DNA of 34,713 nucleotides, from contig CAMOZG010000004.1 of the NCBI GenBank assembly GCA_946630825.1, positions 1-34,713 of the forward strand, in the 5' to 3' direction. Numbering within the stretch: the stretch's first letter is position 1; each line of letters starts with the position of its first letter. The notes below the pieces were generated by a model that searched no databases, was not told the DNA's origin, and worked only from the letters and a program-made list of their open reading frames with translations. A program made the translations under genes and the position numbers. Shown in pieces: positions 1 to 7,799 of the stretch. This DNA comes from an uncultured Lachnospiraceae bacterium (lineage in GTDB: Bacteria; Bacillota; Clostridia; Lachnospirales; Lachnospiraceae).

Positions 1-118
1 TCTCCTGCTGCTGGGGACGGATCATGAAAAAGTACATGAATACAAAAAGTACCACGATCCATACCAACATACCTATGCCGCCCATGGCACTGGAGCCTCC
101 GGTTGCTGCTAAATACAT
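1..118 (-). CDS. yajC: YajC, Sec translocase accessory subunit (5' part, runs off the window)
   Basis: Only the first 39 codons are inside the window. They encode a short N-terminus with a Gly/Ser/Met-rich stretch, one strong hydrophobic helix (about residues 15-32) and then MIRPQQQ, the typical YajC signature just after its membrane span. YajC is a small membrane protein that associates with SecDF and supports Sec-dependent export. The ATG at 116-118 is preceded by AGGAGG (126-131) at a 7-nt spacing, which fixes the start. It follows tgt, matching the widespread tgt-yajC order. The C-terminus and any secD/secF lie outside the window. Confidence 0.9.
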   Translation of the reverse strand, partial: MYLAATGGSSAMGGIGMLVWIVVLFVFMYFFMIRPQQQE

Positions 119-171
119 AATAAATCCTCCTGGTTTTCTTTAAAATGCCGCTTTGGCACGACATCCGTAAT

Positions 172-200
172 ATTATACACTCTTTTTTTAGTCAGTACAA
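172..200 (-). promoter_or_regulatory. Putative SigA promoter for yajC
   Basis: On the minus strand a perfect -10 TATAAT (172-177) lies 17 nt from a weak -35 TTGTAC (195-200), overlapping the end of tgt. The predicted start is near 165, giving a leader of about 47 nt that contains a small TGCC/GGCA hairpin. It would let yajC be transcribed independently of tgt. The -35 matches consensus poorly. Confidence 0.45.
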
Positions 201-1327
201 GAAAAATAAGACATTCCCTCAAGCTTTCTTTTTTTATACCCGGCAAAATCCCCGGCATCCATGGCATCCCTTATCTCCTGCATCATTGTATTGTAAAAAT
301 ACAGATTATGAAGGACGCAAAGCCTCATTCCCAGCATCTCCTTTGCCTTTAAAAGATGTCTGATATAGGCTCTGGAATATTTCCTGCAGGCAGGGCATCC
401 GCAGCCCTCCTCTATGGGAGACATATCCCTTTCAAATTTCTGATTGAAAAGATTGAGCTTGCCCTTATTGGTGTATACATGACCGTGTCTGCCGTTTCTG
501 CTGGGATATACGCAGTCAAAAAAGTCCACTCCCCGGTCCACGGCTTCCAAAATATTTGCCGGAGTGCCCACTCCCATCAGATAAGTGGGCTTATCCTGAG
601 GCAGATAGGGCACCGTCTCTTCTATGATATGATACATTTCCTCATGTGTCTCCCCCACAGCCAGCCCTCCAAGGGCATAGCCATCCAGATCAAGCTCGGA
701 AATTTCCTGCGCCATTTTTTTTCGGATATCAGGAAAGATCGCCCCCTGATTGATGCCGAAAAGCATCTGATGGGGATTGACCGTATCGGGAAGTTCATTA
801 AGCCTCTTCATCTCTGCCTTACACCTATGCAGCCATCTTACAGTCCGATCACAGCTTTCCTCCACATACTTCCTCTCGGCTCTGCTGGAGGGACATTCGT
901 CAAAAGCCATGGCTATGGTGGACCCCAGATTTGACTGGATCTGCATGGACTCCTCAGGTCCCATGAATATTTTTCGCCCGTCTATATGGGAGTGAAAAGT
1001 CACCCCCTCTTCCTTTATCTGTCTGAGCTTTGCCAAAGAAAAGACCTGAAAGCCCCCGGAATCCGTAAGTATGGGCCTGTCCCACACCATGAATTTATGA
1101 AGTCCTCCCAGATCATGTATGAGCCGGTCCCCCGGTCTCACATGCAGATGGTAGGTATTGGAAAGCTCGATCTGACATCCGATCTCCTTTAGATCCTCCG
1201 TGGACACGGCTCCCTTTATTGCCGCCACTGTCCCCACATTCATAAATACCGGTGTCTGCACCGTACCGTGAACCGTGGTAAACTCTCCTCTTTTTGCCCT
1301 TCCCAGGACTTTAAGCAATTTATACAT
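188..1327 (-). CDS. tgt: tRNA-guanine transglycosylase (queuosine synthesis)
   Basis: Exchanges guanine-34 in GUN-anticodon tRNAs (Asp, Asn, His, Tyr) for a queuosine precursor. The 379-residue length is normal. Visible motifs are DSGGFQVFSL (base catalytic Asp region), FDECPS, GGLAVGE, FDCVYPSRNGRHG (nucleophile Asp region) and a C-terminal zinc site of CxCxxC plus a later His. GGLAVGE is the bacterial preQ1-type form of the specificity loop; the eukaryotic queuine-type form reads GGLSGGE, so preQ1 is the expected substrate. The usual upstream neighbour queA is absent: the preceding gene is a SleB-type hydrolase, with a 14-nt gap. A queT transporter lies about 10 kb away. The start has GGAG upstream and the expected MYKLL-type N-terminus. 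Confidence 0.96.
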   Translation of the reverse strand: MYKLLKVLGRAKRGEFTTVHGTVQTPVFMNVGTVAAIKGAVSTEDLKEIGCQIELSNTYHLHVRPGDRLIHDLGGLHKFMVWDRPILTDSGGFQVFSLAKLRQIKEEGVTFHSHIDGRKIFMGPEESMQIQSNLGSTIAMAFDECPSSRAERKYVEESCDRTVRWLHRCKAEMKRLNELPDTVNPHQMLFGINQGAIFPDIRKKMAQEISELDLDGYALGGLAVGETHEEMYHIIEETVPYLPQDKPTYLMGVGTPANILEAVDRGVDFFDCVYPSRNGRHGHVYTNKGKLNLFNQKFERDMSPIEEGCGCPACRKYSRAYIRHLLKAKEMLGMRLCVLHNLYFYNTMMQEIRDAMDAGDFAGYKKRKLEGMSYFSCTD

Positions 1328-1341
1328 AAATTATCTCCGTA

Positions 1342-2580
1342 TCAGTTAGCTCCCCATTTATAGAAAAATGCGTGATCCCCTATCACATCATATCCGGTGA
1401 TGCCGTAATAATCCGCATACTCCACCGTCATAAAGAAAAGCCAGTCTCCCACTCGCTCACCGTCTATGGCAGCCTGTGCCACCTCCATGCAAACGTCGGA
1501 GGGTCCCTTTTCAATATAGGCATCCACCATGCCTGACCGATATGATGCAAACTGTTTTTCCTGGGTAATTACCCCGTAAATGGTGTTAGGGAAAAGAGAG
1601 CTTTTGACTCTGTTCATGATGACCGACGCCACAGCCTGCTGTCCGTACTTGGACTGGTTCCCTGCCTCCGCCTCTATGGTGGCAGCTAAAAGAGTCACGT
1701 CAGAGGCACTTGCCGCATAGGCTCCGGTGGTATCCTCTCTGCCACCCTGCTCTTCCTCCATGGCAGCCAAAGCCTCTGCCAGTCGTCTGGCTTCCTCTGC
1801 CTGTGCCTCTGCCACACTTGCCTCCAAAGCCTTCATATCCATCTTAAGGGAAACGATCTTGGAATCGATCTTACTCAGCTCGTCGGATGTTTTCTCTCTG
1901 TTTTTCTCATTTTCATCCGCCTCGCTTTTAACTGATGCAATAAGCACATCCATTTCTTTTTGAGAGGTCTTCAGATCCTTTTTTCTGGACTTCATCCGCT
2001 CCTGATAAAGCTCTAAGGCATCCGCATCCTCCTGCATCTCTTCCCTGGCAGCCTCACACTCGTTTATAAGCTTCTTATCATACTCCACTATTGCTGACAG
2101 AAATTCGGTGCGGTTTAAAAACTCTGCAAAGGACCGGCTCTTTAAAAGCAGTGCCGTCACGTCCATCTGGTTCTTATTCTCATAGAAAAAAACAATGTGC
2201 TGCTTCATGATCTCGAAGCGCTCCGCCTGCTTTTTTTCCAGCTCATCCATCCGGCTTTGAAGCTTATCTATCTCCTGCTGGGATTCATTTATATCCTCAT
2301 TGGCAGAGGAAATTTTTTCGTCTATGGCAGAAAGCTGTGTATTAAGCTCGTTTAAGCTTCCCTCGATCTCCTTTGCTTCATCCTTCAGATCCTGAAGCTC
2401 CTCTGCCTTTTCATCCCTCTTATCCTCATTTGCATCCAGCTTTTTTTGGGTCTCATCCTGTTTCTGCTTAAGCTCCGAGACTGAGGATGCAAGGCTTTGC
2501 ATGCCAAAAGCACCGGGAAGGGATATCCCGGCGAAAGCCACTAATACTGCCGTCACTACCGCTGTAACATTTTTTCTCAT
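1342..2580 (-). CDS. Secreted coiled-coil protein with C-terminal SleB/Hydrolase_2 cell-wall hydrolase domain
   Basis: The N-terminus is a signal peptide (Lys/Arg start, hydrophobic core, Ala/Ser-rich end near residue 33). Residues of about 35-270 form a long charged coiled coil, resembling the regulatory coiled coils of PcsB/CwlO-type hydrolases. A Glu/Ala-rich linker follows. Residues of about 293-410 match the SleB/CwlJ-type Hydrolase_2 domain: TIEAEAGN carries the expected catalytic Glu, followed by QQAVASVIMNRV and a C-terminal HAFFYKW. SleB proteins are lytic enzymes of spore cortex or cell wall. With this coiled coil a vegetative, division-linked role is at least as likely as germination, but that is inference. 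It sits 15 nt after ilvN and 14 nt before tgt, so it is probably cotranscribed with both. Confidence 0.85.
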   Translation of the reverse strand: MRKNVTAVVTAVLVAFAGISLPGAFGMQSLASSVSELKQKQDETQKKLDANEDKRDEKAEELQDLKDEAKEIEGSLNELNTQLSAIDEKISSANEDINESQQEIDKLQSRMDELEKKQAERFEIMKQHIVFFYENKNQMDVTALLLKSRSFAEFLNRTEFLSAIVEYDKKLINECEAAREEMQEDADALELYQERMKSRKKDLKTSQKEMDVLIASVKSEADENEKNREKTSDELSKIDSKIVSLKMDMKALEASVAEAQAEEARRLAEALAAMEEEQGGREDTTGAYAASASDVTLLAATIEAEAGNQSKYGQQAVASVIMNRVKSSLFPNTIYGVITQEKQFASYRSGMVDAYIEKGPSDVCMEVAQAAIDGERVGDWLFFMTVEYADYYGITGYDVIGDHAFFYKWGAN

Positions 2581-2595
2581 AGGTTTCCTATCTGC

Positions 2596-3102
2596 CTATC
2601 TGCATGAGGTGGACAGTCCCTCTACAGCCACCGCACCGCCCCTTACTATGTCGATATGCGAAAAGGTTGCCCGAAGCAGGGCGCAAAGCTCGTCGTTTCG
2701 TCTCTCCGTCAGGGTGCTTTCCAAAAGGACCGCATCCCGGTCTATGTCGATCACGGTGATGCCGTAGGTTTCAGCTATACGAAAGGCTTCGGCTTTTTCC
2801 TCGGCGGTTATTCTTTTCAGCTTGGCGAAAAGCACTTCCTTCATGTGAATGGGCATATCCGTCAGATCCACCACCTTGATCACCTCCACCATTGTGTTGA
2901 GCTGTTTTTTGATCTGCTCAAAGGTGATGTCGTCGGAGGTGACGCCAATGGTCATGCGGGATATGTCCTCATGCTCCGTGGTGCCTACTGTGAGGCTGGA
3001 GAGGTTGTAGCTTTTGCCGGAGAAGAGACCGGCGACTTTTGCCAGGACTCCTACCTCGTTTTCCACGTAAAGTGCTATCCATCTTTTTTTTACTTTGCCC
3101 AT
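2596..3102 (-). CDS. ilvN: Acetolactate synthase small (regulatory) subunit
   Basis: Regulatory subunit of acetohydroxyacid synthase, which binds the large subunit and usually confers valine feedback inhibition. The 168-residue protein begins with an ACT domain (RWIALYVENEVGVLAKVAGLF) followed by the conserved small-subunit C-terminal domain. I chose the ATG at 3102 because a GAGG site lies 7-8 nt upstream and the protein then starts MGKVKKRW, as is usual; an upstream ATG at 3129 would add nine unconserved residues. The ilvB partner is directly upstream, but the two are separated by 221 nt that contain a palindromic element. That is unusual for an ilvBN pair. Confidence 0.93.
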   Translation of the reverse strand: MGKVKKRWIALYVENEVGVLAKVAGLFSGKSYNLSSLTVGTTEHEDISRMTIGVTSDDITFEQIKKQLNTMVEVIKVVDLTDMPIHMKEVLFAKLKRITAEEKAEAFRIAETYGITVIDIDRDAVLLESTLTERRNDELCALLRATFSHIDIVRGGAVAVEGLSTSCR

Positions 3103-3135
3103 GTTTTTTCCTCTATTGCATAATCGCATAATCCG

Positions 3136-3300
3136 CGGTGGTTATGTGACATTGATTTTACTTGGTCAGTCTCCGCTCAACCTCATCCCGGCGAATGTCC
3201 GTAAAGTCCTCACTCCTAAAGTCGTGAGTCCAACGGACATACGCAGTGTATTCGGAACGCTCCGCTGACTCTGCGTAAAACCAAAGTCACATACACACCG
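3136..3300. repeat. 165-bp palindromic (MITE-like) element between ilvB and ilvN
   Basis: The ends form long imperfect inverted repeats. 3136-3169 and the reverse complement of 3265-3300 share CGGTG, then TATGTGAC, then a TTG.TTTTAC block, then GTCAG, about 27 of 34 positions. Nested inside, 3191-3202 pairs with 3233-3244 (11 of 12 positions), enclosing CTCAC/GTGAG at 3209-3213 and 3224-3228. A further small hairpin lies at 3242-3276 (ACGCAG/CTGCGT around CGGA/TCCG). No clear target-site duplication is seen. It could be a MITE remnant or a structured RNA in the ilvBN transcript. It contains no open frame worth calling. Confidence 0.6.
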
Positions 3301-3323
3301 CTCAGTATTAATCTAAAATAATA

Positions 3324-5042
3324 TCATAGTATCATCTCGCTCATTGCCTTGCCGCCCTGGACCATGGGGAGGACTACCTCCTCAGGGGGGATGGTAAATT
3401 CGATCACCACGGGAAGGTCGCTGGCTTTCGCCTGAGTTAAGGCGGGGAGTATCTCTGACTCCTCAGTTACCCGGATTCCAAGAGCGCCATAAGCATCAGC
3501 CCACTTCATAAAGTCGGGCACATATTGGCTCTCGCGATTGGTCACATCCTTTGATGTGTCCCGCCAGGTGGACTGCTTTCTCAGGGATGTAATGCCGTAG
3601 CGCTTTCCGAAAAACATCTGCTGCATCTGGCGAACCATTCCCAGGTATTCATTGTTGAAAATACAGGTGACGGTCTTGATGCCGTGGCACATGGCTGTAG
3701 CCATCTCCTGCATATTCATCTGCATGCCCCCGTCTCCGGTGATACAGACCACATCTCTTTCGGGAGCACCGATCTTTGCCCCTATGGCTGCCGGAAATCC
3801 AAATCCCATGGTGCCAAGACCCCCGCTTGTAATGAGTCTGGAATCGGAGTTAAGCTTTATATACTGGGTAGCCCACATCTGATGCTGCCCCACATCCGTT
3901 ACAAAAAGTGCACCGGAAAATGTATCGCTTATGGCCTCACACACCTGCTGGGGAGACACTCCGTAGGCAGGCTTTTTCATGGACAGGGGATGTTCTTTTT
4001 CCCAGTCTGCTATGATGGTTCTCCACTTATCTGTCTTCATGGGCTCAGCCCACTCCACCAGCTTTTCAAGTGCCAGTGCCGCATCAGAGACCACCGGGAT
4101 ATCCACCACCACATTTCTGGAAATAGAGGCGGTCTCCACATCCACATGGATGATCCTTGCCTTGGGAGCAAATTCATTCAGATCTCCCGTGATCCTGTCA
4201 TTAAATCTGGTTCCTATGGAAAAAAGCACGTCACATTCCATTATTGCCATGTTGGCAGCATATCTGCCGTGCATTCCCGAATTTCCCACATACAGCGGAT
4301 CATCCTCGGGGATGACACCCTTTCCCATAATGGTGGTTGCCACCGGGATATTCATCCTGTGGGCAAATTCCAAAAGCTTATCCTCTGCGCCGGAGATCCT
4401 GACTCCGCCACCTGCCAGTATCATGGGGTGTTTGGCGCTCTTTAAAAGCTTATAGGCTTTTTTAAGCTGTCCGATATGCACAGATTCATTGGGCTTATAT
4501 CCCCTGATGGAAACCTGATCAGGGTACTCCCCGGGTCCGGCTGCCTGCTGTATATCCTTTGGAATATCTATAAGCACAGGTCCAGGCTTTCCCGTAGACG
4601 CAATGACAAAAGCCATTTTCAGGATCCTGCCAAGAGACTTTCTGTCCCGGACAGTAACTCCGTACTTGGTGATGGATCTGGTCATGCCGACTATATCCAC
4701 CTCCTGAAAGGCGTCATTTCCTATGAGATCCTGAGCCACCTGTCCTGTGATCACCACCAGAGGCACACTGTCATAATGGGCATCCGCTATGGCAGTGATG
4801 GTGTTTGTAGCCCCCGGACCGGAGGTCACCAAGCACACCCCTGTCTTTCCCGTAGCTCTGGCATAGCCCTCGGCTTCATGCACCAGCGCCTGCTCATGAC
4901 GGGCAAGTATGAGTTCTATATCGGCTTTCTGATAAAGCTCGTCCATGATATCCACTATCATACCGCCGGGATAGGCAAATACCTTATCTACCCCCTCCTC
5001 CATCAGAGCCTTTACTATCAGCTTTTTTCCTGCTATATCCAT
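3324..5042 (-). CDS. ilvB: Acetolactate synthase large (catalytic) subunit
   Basis: A ThDP- and FAD-dependent enzyme that condenses two pyruvates to acetolactate, or pyruvate with 2-ketobutyrate, the first common step of valine, leucine and isoleucine synthesis. The 572-residue length is standard. Visible landmarks are AYPGGMIVDIMDELY, the ThDP-activating Glu in RHEQALVHEAEGYAR, GRAF-region FQEVDIVGMT, RFNDRITG in the middle domain, and the ThDP/Mg motif GDGGMQMNMQEMATA to NNEYLGMVRQ. It is paired with ilvN downstream. A strong promoter (5076-5104) gives a leader of about 27 nt with GGGAG 6 nt before the ATG. No T-box or leader-peptide attenuator is seen. A second, diverged large subunit lies at 13460-15133. 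Confidence 0.96.
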   Translation of the reverse strand: MDIAGKKLIVKALMEEGVDKVFAYPGGMIVDIMDELYQKADIELILARHEQALVHEAEGYARATGKTGVCLVTSGPGATNTITAIADAHYDSVPLVVITGQVAQDLIGNDAFQEVDIVGMTRSITKYGVTVRDRKSLGRILKMAFVIASTGKPGPVLIDIPKDIQQAAGPGEYPDQVSIRGYKPNESVHIGQLKKAYKLLKSAKHPMILAGGGVRISGAEDKLLEFAHRMNIPVATTIMGKGVIPEDDPLYVGNSGMHGRYAANMAIMECDVLFSIGTRFNDRITGDLNEFAPKARIIHVDVETASISRNVVVDIPVVSDAALALEKLVEWAEPMKTDKWRTIIADWEKEHPLSMKKPAYGVSPQQVCEAISDTFSGALFVTDVGQHQMWATQYIKLNSDSRLITSGGLGTMGFGFPAAIGAKIGAPERDVVCITGDGGMQMNMQEMATAMCHGIKTVTCIFNNEYLGMVRQMQQMFFGKRYGITSLRKQSTWRDTSKDVTNRESQYVPDFMKWADAYGALGIRVTEESEILPALTQAKASDLPVVIEFTIPPEEVVLPMVQGGKAMSEMIL

Positions 5043-5075
5043 ATTATGCTCCCATCAATTTTGGAATTTCCCCTA

Positions 5076-5104
5076 ATTATACAAAAATTAAAGCTTATAT
5101 TCAA
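5076..5104 (-). promoter_or_regulatory. SigA-type promoter of ilvB
   Basis: A -35 TTGAAT (5099-5104) and a perfect -10 TATAAT (5076-5081) are separated by exactly 17 nt of AT-rich DNA. The predicted transcription start is near 5069, about 27 nt before the ilvB ATG. This is one of the best consensus promoters in the window. Confidence 0.75.
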
Positions 5105-5118
5105 GGGTACAGCCACCC

Positions 5119-5610
5119 TCATCCTCTGCGACCGTACACACAGAAATTATAGATCAGATCATAGTAAAAAGCTTCCTCCCCCTCGGAAATGAGTTCCCAG
5201 CTTTCATCCTCATCCAGATTGGGAAAATAGGTATCTGCCTCGTAGACAAAATCAAGTCTGGTGATATATGCCTTATCACAATGGGGCAAAAGCTCACGGT
5301 AGATACTTCCCCCTCCAATGACAAAGACCTCATCCCCGGGCACATCCTTTATAACCTCTAAAAGCTCCTCCACACTGTGGACCACCGTCGCCCCATCACA
5401 GACATAACCCTTATTTTTTGTAAGAACTATATTGTTTCTATCCTTAAGGGGTCTGCCACCGGGCAGGCTCTCCAAGGTCTTTCGCCCCATGATAACGGTC
5501 TTTCCCATGGTGGTACTTCTGAAAAACTTCATATCCTCCGGTATGCTCACCAGAAGCTTTCCCTTGTTTCCGATCCCCCAGTTTTTATCTGCTGCCGCTA
5601 TTGCTATCAT
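5119..5610 (-). CDS. folA: Dihydrofolate reductase
   Basis: Reduces dihydrofolate to tetrahydrofolate with NADPH. The 163 residues match the family length. N-terminal IAIAAADKNWGIGNKGKLL, the acidic IPEDMKFFRSTTMG (substrate-binding carboxylate), GRKTLESLPGGRPL and VIGGGSIYRELLP (NADPH-binding Gly-Gly) are all present. The Trp usually found just before the acidic residue (LPW) is replaced by Ser (VSIPED). The start overlaps the end of the cobU homologue by 26 nt, so translation is probably coupled. It appears to be the last gene of the operon that starts with the two diguanylate cyclases. Confidence 0.95.
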   Translation of the reverse strand: MIAIAAADKNWGIGNKGKLLVSIPEDMKFFRSTTMGKTVIMGRKTLESLPGGRPLKDRNNIVLTKNKGYVCDGATVVHSVEELLEVIKDVPGDEVFVIGGGSIYRELLPHCDKAYITRLDFVYEADTYFPNLDEDESWELISEGEEAFYYDLIYNFCVYGRRG

Positions 5611-6127
5611 ATTTCGTCCTTTCCTTTATGATGCAGGGTATCCCTGCCACAACCTCTATCACCCTGTCCGACTTTCGTCCCAGATACTGCTGCACCCGTC
5701 CCAAAAGTCTCATATACTCCAGCGTAAGCTTTCCGTAATTTCCCCCGGATGAAGCTATGTCACCCGTCACAAAATAGATATGGCAGCCGCCCTCCATAAG
5801 GGCATCAAGCTCATTGCATATCCTATTGAAAAAGTCTTCCTTTTCACTGCCAAACATGACATTTGCCACGAAATTCGGCACATCCTCAAACAGTAAAAAA
5901 GCCTCTCCCTCGGGAGCGGCAAGTTTCGGGGCGTCACCACATTCTACCGTAAAAAAGCCCCTGCCCGCCCGTCTTTTTATATGACGCTCGATCCTTTCCA
6001 TGGCAGCGGCTTCCCGCTTCATGGTAGCCATGTATATCCTTTTGGCACCCCCGGATTCCCTCATGAGAAGTTCTTCCGCGTATTCACTTTTGCCGCTGTC
6101 TGCACCGCCTGTGATCAAAGTAATCAT
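5585..6127 (-). CDS. cobU: CobU-like adenosylcobinamide kinase / guanylyltransferase
   Basis: CobU phosphorylates adenosylcobinamide and transfers GMP to it in cobalamin nucleotide-loop assembly. The P-loop GGADSGKSEYAE is at residues 7-18. RIERHIKRR carries the His that corresponds to the guanylylated residue, and the C-terminal block with LLGRVQQYLG and VVAGIP matches the family. The usual VSNEVG...VP segment is altered to VTGDIASSGGNY, so substrate range may have shifted. The 180-residue length is normal. No other cobalamin gene is nearby; instead it lies 3 nt after a diguanylate cyclase and overlaps folA. A general nucleotide-kinase-like role cannot be excluded. Confidence 0.78.
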   Translation of the reverse strand: MITLITGGADSGKSEYAEELLMRESGGAKRIYMATMKREAAAMERIERHIKRRAGRGFFTVECGDAPKLAAPEGEAFLLFEDVPNFVANVMFGSEKEDFFNRICNELDALMEGGCHIYFVTGDIASSGGNYGKLTLEYMRLLGRVQQYLGRKSDRVIEVVAGIPCIIKERTKYDSNSGSR

Positions 6128-6130
6128 TTA

Positions 6131-7795
6131 TTATCTCTCATGCTTCATGGCTACCTTCATGTCATACATCCTTTTGTCTGCCAGCCGATAAACTGCCTCA
6201 GCATCCCAGCTTTCCACCTCCTGTGAGTCAGCCATGCCCCAGGCAGAAGCCACATCAAAGGGATAGTCGAGAGATGATGCCTCGTTGAATTTTTCCAGCC
6301 TCTTTAAGCAAAGCTCCACATCATCACGATCCTTATCATTTGCCACCACCACAAATTCGTCGCCACCCATTCTGATAAGGGAGTACCGATCCCCAAAGGC
6401 TTTTTTCATATTCTCCGCAAAGGCTCGAAGCAGGGTGTCTCCCATCTGGTGTCCATAGGTGTCATTGGTCTTTTTAAGACCGTTTAGATCCATATTTACT
6501 ATGAGATAATTTCTGTCACCTTCGTCAAGCTTTTCAAATATTGCCTCGCATCTGGCACGGTTTGAAAGTCCCGTCAGGGCATCCTGATATGCCAGCCTCT
6601 CCAGGGTCTTTCTTCCGGTCTCCTCCACTATGTTGCTGTAGGTATAGATCATATAGCTTATGATCAAAAAGATTATAAATATAAGCGCTCCCATCGGCAG
6701 CAAGGACTCTGACAGATTCTGGTTGTTGGTCAGGAGGTATTTTTGCACTAAGAATCTTGTCATATCCACAAGCCCCAGCACAAAGAGTAACATAAACCCT
6801 ATATACATCACCCGGTCTGACACATTCATCTTATTCAAGGGCTTTACGGAAACCACAAAGATCATCACTACTGATATCCCCATTATGATATGGAAAACCG
6901 GCAGGGTCTTGCAATAGTGAGCCTTATTTGTGACATGCAAAACAGTCGCCACCACACAGTAGACGGAGATCACTGCCACATTTATCATAAGCACGGCTTT
7001 TTTCCAAAGCTTGTCCTCCCCCATCTGATAATACATCTGCAAAAGCAGGGGAATGATCGCCAAAAACAGTGACAGATACTCCAATGTGGCATTGGCAGAT
7101 AGATTTGCCGAAAAAACCTGTATCACCTTGGAGGTGCACATGGACCATATTCCCACTAAAAAGGAAAAACTCCCCACCCAGGTCACCTGCCTGAAGCCGT
7201 TTTTCATTATCACTCCTATGACTGCCCCGATCATAAGAACTCCACCCAGCACGTATAAAAACACGCTGATAAAAATGAGCATCATATGATCCCTGGCAAA
7301 GGAGATCATGGCATCATCCGCCGGTACTATATAGGTTGCGGGTATGCTTGAAAAAGCACTGTCCTCCGCCACATCCAGGACTATTTTTATCTCCTTGCCG
7401 CCGGAGCCCTCCGGCACATTTACAAAATGGTAGCCGCTTCCCACCATTTTGCCGGAATCCTTTATCCCGTGACCATAGGAGTAGATCTGCCTGCCATCTA
7501 AATACACATCCACCGCGGTAAGATACACTAAGATCCCAAAGGAGGATCTGTAATTCACCTCCCGGGGATAGGTCCTTGTCATCACCATCTCATCCCCACG
7601 GTTTAAAATATGGGGAAATACATACTCCTCCAGATTCGTATTCCGGGTGACCTTGCCGTCGATCTCTATATCCCAGCCGTCATTGAAATCCACTCTTGGT
7701 ATATCATCATTCCGAAGCAAAACTCCGAAAAAGAGGATCAGTATCGCAAGGACAACGGTGGTACCTATAATTATATATCTGTAACCCTTTCCCAT
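6131..7795 (-). CDS. Membrane diguanylate cyclase, 7TMR-DISM-like sensor plus GGDEF (copy A)
   Basis: A predicted enzyme making cyclic-di-GMP from GTP. Order: one N-terminal membrane helix, an extracytoplasmic beta-rich region (about residues 35-170), seven hydrophobic helices (about 175-385), then a GGDEF domain. The active-site motif is intact (RMGGDEF), as are LTGLSNR and the NMDLNGLKKTND strand. The inhibitory RxxD site expected six to nine residues before GGDEF is absent, so classic product inhibition is not predicted. I chose ATG 7795 (MGKGYRY), 4 nt after the upstream stop with a GAGGA site; an upstream start at 7852 would overlap that gene by 53 nt. It shares architecture with 7800-9497, pointing to tandem duplication. 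Confidence 0.88.
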   Translation of the reverse strand: MGKGYRYIIIGTTVVLAILILFFGVLLRNDDIPRVDFNDGWDIEIDGKVTRNTNLEEYVFPHILNRGDEMVMTRTYPREVNYRSSFGILVYLTAVDVYLDGRQIYSYGHGIKDSGKMVGSGYHFVNVPEGSGGKEIKIVLDVAEDSAFSSIPATYIVPADDAMISFARDHMMLIFISVFLYVLGGVLMIGAVIGVIMKNGFRQVTWVGSFSFLVGIWSMCTSKVIQVFSANLSANATLEYLSLFLAIIPLLLQMYYQMGEDKLWKKAVLMINVAVISVYCVVATVLHVTNKAHYCKTLPVFHIIMGISVVMIFVVSVKPLNKMNVSDRVMYIGFMLLFVLGLVDMTRFLVQKYLLTNNQNLSESLLPMGALIFIIFLIISYMIYTYSNIVEETGRKTLERLAYQDALTGLSNRARCEAIFEKLDEGDRNYLIVNMDLNGLKKTNDTYGHQMGDTLLRAFAENMKKAFGDRYSLIRMGGDEFVVVANDKDRDDVELCLKRLEKFNEASSLDYPFDVASAWGMADSQEVESWDAEAVYRLADKRMYDMKVAMKHER

Positions 7796-7799
7796 AGCC

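Noticed and set aside
145..363. Open frame of 72 codons on the plus strand
   Set aside because: It lies opposite the tgt 3' end and the tgt-yajC gap, has no ribosome site and an unnatural composition; it is a shadow frame.
356..934. Open frame of 192 codons on the plus strand inside tgt
   Set aside because: Antisense to a clear tgt; translated sequence resembles no family. The same holds for the other long antisense frames, for example 3684-4445, 4476-5192, 12753-13631 and 21153-21836.
3128..3150. Possible T-box (CCACCGCGG on the minus strand) before ilvN
   Set aside because: The diagnostic AGGGTGGNACCGCG antiterminator motif is absent, and the sequence is part of the terminal repeat of the palindromic element.
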